Part shown: in pieces, positions 22,072 to 29,404 of the stretch | How the letters are laid out: each line of letters begins with the position of its first letter | Position numbering within the stretch: position 1 is the stretch's first letter | Source: a virus | Length of the DNA stretch: 47,438 bases | Virus record (IMG/VR): IMGVR_UViG_3300045051_000139 | Location: 1-47,438 of that record | Reading direction: 5' to 3' (one strand) | Notes under the pieces: generated by a model | The model's input: only the letters and a program-made list of their open reading frames with translations | Database searches by the model: none | Told to the model about the DNA's origin: nothing | Program-made: the position numbers and the translations under genes

Positions 22072-22444
22072 CGTTACCACCCCGGCTTTTGAAAAACGGA
22101 ATAAGCCCGATGATGGTCTTAATCCATTCTGGCACTGGGCCATCTTTCTCGACCATGTAGCCCAATGCGGTGAACACCACGGCGATCAGCGCGGAGATTG
22201 CCCCGGCAATGATCATGGCTTTTTCGCTATAAGGCGGCGGGCCACCGTACCAGTAGATGCCGCCGCCATAGCCCATACCGAATGAGAACACGGAAAGAAA
22301 GAATCGTTCACGCAAACTGGTAGCTCGTGGGGCGGCCATGTAGAAGCAACAACCGATGGCCGCCCCGGCGAAGGCAAAACCGTTTATCCCCGCTAGCAGC
22401 GCGCATACCCAGAGGTACGCGTAAAGTGAACATTGCTCCCGCAT
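22061..22444 (-). CDS. second holin-like/antiholin candidate
   Basis: A 127-residue protein with several hydrophobic helices (LWVCALLAGINGFAFAGAAIGCCF, MIIAGAISALIAVVFTALGYMV) and a charged C-terminus. It overlaps the next holin gene by 11 bases. Two membrane proteins before a lysin often form a holin/antiholin pair; which is which cannot be told. Confidence 0.65.
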   Translation of the reverse strand: MREQCSLYAYLWVCALLAGINGFAFAGAAIGCCFYMAAPRATSLRERFFLSVFSFGMGYGGGIYWYGGPPPYSEKAMIIAGAISALIAVVFTALGYMVEKDGPVPEWIKTIIGLIPFFKSRGGNDGA

Positions 22445-22489
22445 GACGTACCCCTACTTAGTTTGCGGCAGTGTATCACGCATGTGCCA

Positions 22490-25204
22490 CTACGGCGGAA
22501 ACGCGTCATCGTCAAGGTACATACGTTCGTCGTAATTTACCGCCTTCACGCTACACGTCCGAGTGCCCTGCGGCGACACATCGGTGATCAACGCGGGGAA
22601 ACACCATTTTGATTCATGGCCGAACTGGATGATCGGCGGCGTGTCGATCTGCCCGCTCAAGTCCGGCACGAAGTCCAGGGTTGGGACAGTGAAGGTATAG
22701 TCGTCAACTCGGGTCGCGGTATACGGACCCGATGCAGTGCCGTCCTTACGGCGCACCAGCACTTTGTAGACGCCCGGTACGGACCAGTCTAAAGGTTCAG
22801 ACGATTCGAGCGTGACAGGCGGTCCCGCGGTGTATCCTACGACTTCAGCGCTCTGCCCGTAACCTGGCGTTGTTACCCCCAACGCGACGTAATCGAAATA
22901 TGCGCTATTAAGAGCATCCAATTCCGTCTTGAAGCTGTACTGCCGTTGGCGATAGACATGGCCGCGGCGGCGGCGCATGCCCCACTGCCAGGCTTTATAC
23001 CGGACGCCAATACCGTCTACGCGAAGCTTCTCTACGCGCTCGCCAGCGTCGCCCGGTAGCCGGCATTCTACCGTTTCATCCTGACGCGTAATGTGATCGT
23101 AATACTCCACGTCCACGCCGTCGAAATCGTCCGGCTGATCCGGCATCGTGAAATCGTAGGACAGAGGGTCGAGCATCACTTGCGGATTATAGACGTGATC
23201 GAACGCCGGACCTCTCGGTTCATCACGCACCGGAACCAATACCCCGCGATCAATGGTCAGCTCCGAGAAGCCTACCGACAGAACGTCAATCAAGTTTGAC
23301 TTGACGGTTCCCGCGCTTGTGACGATGCGATCGTAGGTATCCCCCCGAGGAGTCCACCGCGTCGATTCCAGGCGTTCCAGTTCAACGAGATCGATATCCG
23401 TTAAATCGTTGTATCCCACGTTCCGGATGATGTGACCGACCGCTGCGGAGATCTCACGAGTTGGCTGCGCTGTCTGCCAAGCGCCATCGCGGAGCACCGG
23501 GAGCATTCGCGTACATGCCAGGTTGATTAAGCTTTCGCTCTGCGAGGAGAGGCGATCGCCGCCACGCAGGTTGCAAGTTAGAACCGTCGTATCGGCGTAG
23601 GAGGTAGGCGACGAACTAAGCATCAGGCCTTTGAGGGCTTTCCACATCATGGTGTCGTTCTGTTCTTTGTCCGGGTCGCCGCTCCCCTGGTTGACGAAGA
23701 TTTTCTTCACCCGTACTTCAGGACGCATCGTATACGGCAGATCGATCCGGTACGTGTATCCCTGGGCGTCTAGCGTATTGTCCGTTGCCTGAATAGTTGT
23801 CGCCGTCCATGCGCCGCCGATAGCCATGTCCCGATATTCCAACGACTGATAGCCGACCAGTGCACCATAGTTGCCCTGCGCGTCGAGGAAGACCAAGCCG
23901 CTAGGATAGAAGATGTCGACTTCGATTGCGGTTACTACCTGTCCGACGGGGCACGCGGGGAAAGGCCCGCGGTATCCCGCAGCGAAGTTAGAGCTGTCCA
24001 GTAGCACTTGCGCGACGTTAGAACTATTGGCGTCCCAACCGGGCCATGAGTTGTCATCAGTGCCGTCGGCGCGGATACGCTTCACCTGCATCGTGTTCGT
24101 CGTAATCGCCAGTATGCGGAAACGCAGCCCTCGGTAAGACATCGACATGACCACGGGGCCGATAACCAATCCTGTACCCGCGGCGCCCCCATCATAGTCG
24201 ACCTCAAGCGTAGTCGAGGTTACTGCGTGAACATTATAGAAGCCTTGGTTTTGCCCATTGATCTGGATCTGATCCCCAACGAGGAAATGGTGCTGGGCAA
24301 TCGGGCCGGAGATTACATCGCGTCCGCCGGAGCCCGTACCGTCCGCCACGGTGTAATTGTAGGGCGCGGCCACGTTGACGATCAGGCCTACCGTCCAATC
24401 CGCGGGGAAGGTGCCTGCGCCGCTTGGGATCGTGACGACATCGCCGCTGAAGGAAAGCACTGATGCGGAGACGTTGGAGCTAAGAGCACTACCCACCGTC
24501 AGCTCCAGACCGGAAGCACCCGTGTTGCTCGCCCCTACTTCTGGAGCCGTGTACCAGAAAAGGTGGGCGGCATCCGCACTCAAATCTTCGCCGGGGCCAT
24601 ACGTGGAAAATGACGCGGCGTCCCCCAATGAGGCAAGCGGCGTCTCGCCGGTCTTGATCTCATTGGTGTTTATGAAGTAGGAGCCCTGCCCTACGGCCAG
24701 GCACATCTCAGTGCGGATATCTCGAGGCGATGCAAAGTAGCTTCGTGGAGGCACCAGGTAATCTGGATAGCGCTGTGGGTTGTAGCCGAACAGCTCCGGG
24801 CGTACGTCATTGACCTTTACCTTATTGCCTTTACTACTGGACTGATCGAGAGGTTTGCCCTGAGGCCCTGTGCTGCTATTGGGCATGCCGGGGAGCTTAG
24901 GCATCAATAGACCGAGTACCGCCTTAGCCGCGAATACCGCTAAGAAAGACGCACCGAGAATTTCAAAACCGCTTTTAGGCTCCCGGTAGATCTCCACATG
25001 ATCCTTTGCGTCGAACTCAGTTGCGCGCCATTGCCAAGGCAGAACCAGGTCGCCGTTAAGATAGAGACTCATGGCTAGTTGGGTAAGGTCGGTTCCCCGA
25101 TCAATACCATGGCGGTAAAGCCATTCGGCCAGGGTTTGACGTTTACGGGTCTTATACGTCTCTTTGCCTTCATCCGACAAACGACTGGCGTAAATCTCGA
25201 TCAT
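22490..25204 (-). CDS. tail tip protein, lambda J-like host-specificity protein
   Basis: A 904-residue protein immediately downstream of the NlpC/P60 and DUF1833 genes, the position of lambda J. The N-terminal 80 residues (SRLSDEGKETYKTRKRQTLAEWLYRHGID) and a hydrophobic patch around residue 85-105 are typical of siphovirus tip attachment proteins. The middle is Gly/Ser-rich with beta-sandwich insert candidates. The late part (DDFDGVDVEYYDHITRQDETVECRLPGD, then WQWGMRRRRGHVYRQ) matches J-type cores. It binds the receptor and closes the tail tube. Phages with J usually carry no separate main spike, yet two fibre genes follow here. Confidence 0.85.
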   Translation of the reverse strand: MIEIYASRLSDEGKETYKTRKRQTLAEWLYRHGIDRGTDLTQLAMSLYLNGDLVLPWQWRATEFDAKDHVEIYREPKSGFEILGASFLAVFAAKAVLGLLMPKLPGMPNSSTGPQGKPLDQSSSKGNKVKVNDVRPELFGYNPQRYPDYLVPPRSYFASPRDIRTEMCLAVGQGSYFINTNEIKTGETPLASLGDAASFSTYGPGEDLSADAAHLFWYTAPEVGASNTGASGLELTVGSALSSNVSASVLSFSGDVVTIPSGAGTFPADWTVGLIVNVAAPYNYTVADGTGSGGRDVISGPIAQHHFLVGDQIQINGQNQGFYNVHAVTSTTLEVDYDGGAAGTGLVIGPVVMSMSYRGLRFRILAITTNTMQVKRIRADGTDDNSWPGWDANSSNVAQVLLDSSNFAAGYRGPFPACPVGQVVTAIEVDIFYPSGLVFLDAQGNYGALVGYQSLEYRDMAIGGAWTATTIQATDNTLDAQGYTYRIDLPYTMRPEVRVKKIFVNQGSGDPDKEQNDTMMWKALKGLMLSSSPTSYADTTVLTCNLRGGDRLSSQSESLINLACTRMLPVLRDGAWQTAQPTREISAAVGHIIRNVGYNDLTDIDLVELERLESTRWTPRGDTYDRIVTSAGTVKSNLIDVLSVGFSELTIDRGVLVPVRDEPRGPAFDHVYNPQVMLDPLSYDFTMPDQPDDFDGVDVEYYDHITRQDETVECRLPGDAGERVEKLRVDGIGVRYKAWQWGMRRRRGHVYRQRQYSFKTELDALNSAYFDYVALGVTTPGYGQSAEVVGYTAGPPVTLESSEPLDWSVPGVYKVLVRRKDGTASGPYTATRVDDYTFTVPTLDFVPDLSGQIDTPPIIQFGHESKWCFPALITDVSPQGTRTCSVKAVNYDERMYLDDDAFPP

Positions 25205-25596
25205 GTCCGGTCTCTATAAAAAACCACGTTGGGATAGTCTCGCATCCACCTGCGGAGCGCCACGAACTGAGGGCCGCGCTTCGCACTGGTTTCCAGTATG
25301 CGTAGCCCTGTTGGCGAAGCAAGGACGATAGCTACATGGGAGCAGATTCGCCCTGTCAACACACATGCAATAGCGCCGTGCTCCGCCTCGCAGGGCTCCA
25401 GAAGGGGGACTTCCGCCGCATACACCTCGGAGGCTTCCCTCGGCTTTTTTGGACGCAAACTGCCGTAAGACGGCAACAACCTTTGTCCTAGTTCGAAGTG
25501 GCGCGCATGGCGCACCAGGCCCCAGCAATCGAACTTATCCGGGCCGCGGCCCCCGTCTTCATAAGTGCTGTAGAGGTATTTATTAACCCAATCCAT
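25201..25596 (-). CDS. NlpC/P60 tail assembly peptidase (lambda K-like)
   Basis: A 131-residue protein with the NlpC/P60 catalytic Cys in KFDCWGLVRH and the His in SHVAIVLA. It lies just upstream of the J-like gene, where lambda has K. It may process a tail protein or help open peptidoglycan during entry. Confidence 0.85.
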   Translation of the reverse strand: MDWVNKYLYSTYEDGGRGPDKFDCWGLVRHARHFELGQRLLPSYGSLRPKKPREASEVYAAEVPLLEPCEAEHGAIACVLTGRICSHVAIVLASPTGLRILETSAKRGPQFVALRRWMRDYPNVVFYRDRT

Positions 25597-26090
25597 CAGA
25601 GATACCTGAGCGCCGGTGCGAAGTTAACAGTGTACAGCTTCCTCGGCCACGCAACACCGATCAGGTTGAAGTACCCGGTCTGAAGCTGCGCCACCTGCCC
25701 CTGAATCGAGCCCGAGAGCAGCGCCAGCACGTAAGGCTTCTCAGCCGGCGCCAGCAGGTTGCCGCTCAAGTATGTACGGTAGATCGCCGTTACACGGGCG
25801 TTGGCTTCGACCGCTTGGTCGATTAGCCGTGACGCTTCGCCTGTGGTGTTATCCACCGCGAAGGCTAGAGTCTGATTGCCTTTGTTGTTCTTTGCCGCCA
25901 AGGCGATGTCGATGTTCGCACCGATGAACGTAACGGTTCGAGCGTCCTCCGTTACCGCGGTAATGTCCTCGAAGCCGGTGCAGATGAACACCGACCCTAC
26001 CCATGCGTCGCTGACGAGTTCGAGCGTCCGGATGATTTCATCAAGACGCTCGTTCGCCCCGGCGTTTACTTCAGCCAGGATTATGCTCAT
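25596..26090 (-). CDS. DUF1833 tail assembly protein
   Basis: A 164-residue protein of the DUF1833 type, with the AFAVDNTTGEASRLIDQA pattern and the YRTYLSG segment that follows. Such proteins sit upstream of NlpC/P60 in many siphophages and act in tail tip assembly. The ATG at 26090 overlaps the stop of the tailspike gene; a longer frame is rejected for that reason. Confidence 0.82.
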   Translation of the reverse strand: MSIILAEVNAGANERLDEIIRTLELVSDAWVGSVFICTGFEDITAVTEDARTVTFIGANIDIALAAKNNKGNQTLAFAVDNTTGEASRLIDQAVEANARVTAIYRTYLSGNLLAPAEKPYVLALLSGSIQGQVAQLQTGYFNLIGVAWPRKLYTVNFAPALRYL

Positions 26091-26091
26091 C

Positions 26092-28002
26092 CTACGCGAT
26101 CTCGTACATGCCGGAAAACTCAAGTGTTGTAGAGTTAGCCCCCGGATAAGTATCGTCGTACTTACGGACAAAAGCAGTCTGGCTATTTGCGGCCAGTACT
26201 ACGTTAAGCGCGCCCCCAGCGGTAACGTTACGGCCTGTACAGTAGAAATTTTTAGCTGATACGTTACCTGGGATAGGGGGCAGCGTAACTCGCACAGCCG
26301 TGGCTCCTGATCCGTTTGTGGTGATGAACAGATCGCAAGTAAAAAACACCTGCTTACCGATTCGACGGTAGCGCATCGCGCCCGCCGCAGTTGTAATAGT
26401 GCCGGACGATGCGGTTATGGTAGGCACATAGCTTAGCCATGCCTCGTTATAGAGGAAATCTCCAAAAACTTCACCGGTGTCCGTGATGCCGCAAAGCAGA
26501 TTGTGAGTTGGAATTGTTTCAAGGTCATACGTCCCGAAACCGTAAAAATAGTTTTTACGAATCTTGTGAGTTGAATCCTCATAGACAACAGTGCGATTGA
26601 TCGAGCAGTCATAGAAAGCCATGCCGACTGGGAAAGCATGATTATTCATCGCGTCAAAAATGCAGCTTACAGCAGTTGGCTCCGGGCCGGCGTCAAAATG
26701 GCAACGGCGGAATGACACGGAGTCAACGAACTTAAACCATGCGCAGACAGCGTTAGTTGCACCGGCCACGACTTCAATTCGTACCAGTTCAAAATCCGTA
26801 ATCCATGTGTCGTTCTGCTGAGCGTAGTTACCATCCATGTACAGGCCGACACTGTTCGGCTGGAACAATGCGATATTGATCTGACCGAACTTGTTGAAGA
26901 CGTTGTAGTTACCGGTCGGGGCTCCGCCTCCAAGAACACTCATACCGGTTTCTTTCGGGTTAACAATCTTTAGGTCTTCGAAGTCGCAGCCGCTGAAAGA
27001 GTTGAGCGCCATGCCGGAGCAAAGCGCGTTGCACTCAAGGAAAAAACCGCTGACTCGACAATCTGAAATTCGGCCGGCTACGCTAATGATCGCAGCCGGA
27101 GAACTTGCACCGGCCCAAGAGAGGATAGTAGGAACCTGTGCACCGCTGATAGCAAAACCAGCGCCCTGGCCGATTAACTTAATACCGTTGCGCGTGGATG
27201 GCGTAGTGGCCGCATCGCCGTTACCTAACTTGAGGGTGGTTACCTTGGCTTTACCACCAGGTATCCGCACCGTGCCGCCATTCAGCGGCAACGCATCAAT
27301 AGCGGATTGGATGGCAACGGTGTCATTGGTCACGCCATCGACCTTCGCGCCAAACTGAAGGACCGACCAGTCGTTGTACTGGGTGAGCTTCCAACGGCCT
27401 CCGTCCGTAGCGACGATCACTGAGCCCCCGTTGTCCGGTGAAGCTACATCGGTGCCGTCATAACGGTAAGAGCCGCCGCCACCGTCTCCGGCGAGATAAT
27501 AACCCGCGACGAAAACATGATGACTGCCGGTAGCAGGAAGCGCTTTCAATGCGGCAATAGTATCGACAACACGTCCTACGCCGTACACGAGCGCAGACCC
27601 CATAAGCGGATCGCTACTGCCTAGGGCGGCACGCAGCGCAGCGTCACCTACAGACACGAACTTTGGCTGATCCGTTACCCAATTATTTACAGTGGTATAC
27701 GGCAGGCTGAGCGCAGGCCCTGCGCGCCAATAATCCCCGTCCTTCGAAAAGATCTGATTAGGCCGCGTAATGGTGAGAGGGCCATCGGCGTCATAGTCGC
27801 CGATAAACTCATAGCCGGACTGGAGCAGAAACGCTGCGAAAGCCGCTTCGAATCCCGCCCAAGTCTCGCGACGCTTGCCGAACCGGTCAATGAACGCGGG
27901 GGCAACAGAGTTCATCGCGTCGTCAAAATTCGAGGCGTTGTCGTAAAGGTCTTTAGGCGACGTAGACCCAAGAGGATTGCCTGTTAGATAAGTATTGGTC
28001 AT
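26092..28002 (-). CDS. tailspike / receptor-binding protein with beta-helix
   Basis: A 636-residue protein. The first 30 residues (TNTYLTGNPLGSTSPKDLYDNASNFDD) form an anchor motif shared with the next fibre gene. Around residue 230 the typical pectate-lyase-like entry appears (VLQFGAKVDGVTNDTVAIQSAID), followed by repeated short strands of a right-handed beta-helix. The C-terminal part (SGTITTAAGAMRYRRIGKQVFFTCDL) resembles a trimer-forming tail domain. It probably binds or degrades surface polysaccharide; catalytic residues cannot be assigned. Confidence 0.82.
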   Translation of the reverse strand: MTNTYLTGNPLGSTSPKDLYDNASNFDDAMNSVAPAFIDRFGKRRETWAGFEAAFAAFLLQSGYEFIGDYDADGPLTITRPNQIFSKDGDYWRAGPALSLPYTTVNNWVTDQPKFVSVGDAALRAALGSSDPLMGSALVYGVGRVVDTIAALKALPATGSHHVFVAGYYLAGDGGGGSYRYDGTDVASPDNGGSVIVATDGGRWKLTQYNDWSVLQFGAKVDGVTNDTVAIQSAIDALPLNGGTVRIPGGKAKVTTLKLGNGDAATTPSTRNGIKLIGQGAGFAISGAQVPTILSWAGASSPAAIISVAGRISDCRVSGFFLECNALCSGMALNSFSGCDFEDLKIVNPKETGMSVLGGGAPTGNYNVFNKFGQINIALFQPNSVGLYMDGNYAQQNDTWITDFELVRIEVVAGATNAVCAWFKFVDSVSFRRCHFDAGPEPTAVSCIFDAMNNHAFPVGMAFYDCSINRTVVYEDSTHKIRKNYFYGFGTYDLETIPTHNLLCGITDTGEVFGDFLYNEAWLSYVPTITASSGTITTAAGAMRYRRIGKQVFFTCDLFITTNGSGATAVRVTLPPIPGNVSAKNFYCTGRNVTAGGALNVVLAANSQTAFVRKYDDTYPGANSTTLEFSGMYEIA

Positions 28003-28010
28003 GTGAATCC

Positions 28011-28892
28011 TTACACTGTAGATATGAAAGTGTTGAATTGGATTGCTTGGCCGGAACCTATGTTCAGGCACTTGATTGTGCCGTCCGTCCCGACTAGTAC
28101 CCTGGGAGGTAAAGAGCCTATAGCAGGAGTGGCCGCTGGGCCTGCAACCACGGGGATAGTAATGGTTTGGGTTGGTCTGAATCCCGAGGGAAGAGTGCCA
28201 ACAACGGTGTTATCTGTAACAACTCCGCCAGTTACTACAACCTCAATTTGCACCATATCAAATACTTTACGGTAGGCGGCTCGCGCTCCAGCTACCCAGC
28301 TATTTGACAATGGCAGGTTAGTGAATCCACCAAGAGCAACGCCCGCTGTAACCCGACCTTTAGCATCAACTGTGACCCCTTGGTATGTCCCCGCGCCGAC
28401 CCCGCTGTTCGCCAAGGTGATAGCCGCCGTAACGTTTGCCGTGCCGTTGAAGTTCACGGTCCACGTTGCATCGCCAGTGGTCGAGATGCTGCGCGAGGTA
28501 GTAAGACTCGCCGCGCTGCCGGTGATGCTGGTGATGTCAGTGTTCACACCGGATGCTGCGGCTGCCAGGGCGGCACGGGCGGCGTCGGCGTCGGCGATTC
28601 CCCCCAATGTTCTACCTAACGACGTCAAATCGTACGTCGCAAGAGTAGCGGCGCCCGTAGCATACAGCCCTTTGTTCGCTGACAGCGTAAGACTGGCGAG
28701 CGACGCAACATTAGGGCTAACCAGTGCTGCAGCGTCTTGCTCCATCTGATACCAGCTCTTACGCGCTACCCCGAGGCGGTCTGGATAGCTGGCATTTGTG
28801 CCATTCGCAAGGTTATCGAACACCGTCGCGTTGTCGTCCAGGTCGCGTGGGTCAGTAGATGGGACGGGGTTCCCGGTATTGTAATTACTCAT
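28011..28892 (-). CDS. tail fibre protein
   Basis: A 293-residue fibre. Its N-terminus (YNTGNPVPSTDPRDLDDNATVFDNLANG) repeats the anchor of the tailspike. The middle is Ala/Ser/Thr-rich with pseudo-repeats of a trimeric shaft (TGDATWTVNFNGTANVTA, VTVDAKGRVTAG). The end is a small beta domain. Two anchored fibres suggest two adhesins on one tail tip. Confidence 0.8.
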   Translation of the reverse strand: MSNYNTGNPVPSTDPRDLDDNATVFDNLANGTNASYPDRLGVARKSWYQMEQDAAALVSPNVASLASLTLSANKGLYATGAATLATYDLTSLGRTLGGIADADAARAALAAAASGVNTDITSITGSAASLTTSRSISTTGDATWTVNFNGTANVTAAITLANSGVGAGTYQGVTVDAKGRVTAGVALGGFTNLPLSNSWVAGARAAYRKVFDMVQIEVVVTGGVVTDNTVVGTLPSGFRPTQTITIPVVAGPAATPAIGSLPPRVLVGTDGTIKCLNIGSGQAIQFNTFISTV

Positions 28893-29404
28893 GGCTGCGG
28901 CCAGTCCTCGTTAATTGCGGTATCCATAGCGTCTATGTAGGTCTGCCATGGGTTTAAAGGCCATTCCCGATTCATTGCAAAATCGAAAATGTCTGCATGC
29001 AAAATGTAGTCGGGCAATATCTCAGCCCATCCAGGGTCAAACAAAGGTCGATTCCTTACTTCGCAGTTTACTTGATACTTCCAGAGGAATTTCCCTGTTA
29101 GCTCCCCGCCTACTGGTGTTTCGGTAAACCGTACCTCTTGAGTATCAAAGCCTAACGGAGTAAGCAGCTCGATCTCAAACCATCCGGCGCCGACGACCTG
29201 CGCGGCCCAAGCTTCGAACAGGGATGCCTGCGGAGAAGACATAACCCAACGCAACGAAACCATAATCGGTACGTTGCGGAATTCAATCCGCTGGCGAGCC
29301 CGACCGCTGTCCATCGCCGTGCGCCGGATATTATTGACCGGTGTGAACGCGTAGTTCTCCCGCAGCGGGCAAGGCAGCCCTTCCGGGTAGGCTGGGATCG
29401 ACAT
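28889..29404 (-). CDS. conserved tail protein, unknown role
   Basis: A 171-residue protein. The start (SIPAYPEGLPCPLRENYAFTPVN) is a pattern I recognise from tail modules of related phages, where it lies between the tape measure and fibre genes. It is Trp-rich (WAAQVVGAGWFEIELLTPLGF) and may be a tip scaffold. It overlaps both neighbours by 1-4 bases. Confidence 0.72.
   Translation of the reverse strand: MSIPAYPEGLPCPLRENYAFTPVNNIRRTAMDSGRARQRIEFRNVPIMVSLRWVMSSPQASLFEAWAAQVVGAGWFEIELLTPLGFDTQEVRFTETPVGGELTGKFLWKYQVNCEVRNRPLFDPGWAEILPDYILHADIFDFAMNREWPLNPWQTYIDAMDTAINEDWPQP

Noticed and set aside
23290-23304. TCAAG-TTTGA-CTTGA inverted repeat resembling the operator
   Set aside because: It lies inside the J-like coding region, lacks promoter boxes and differs from the operator consensus; probably chance.
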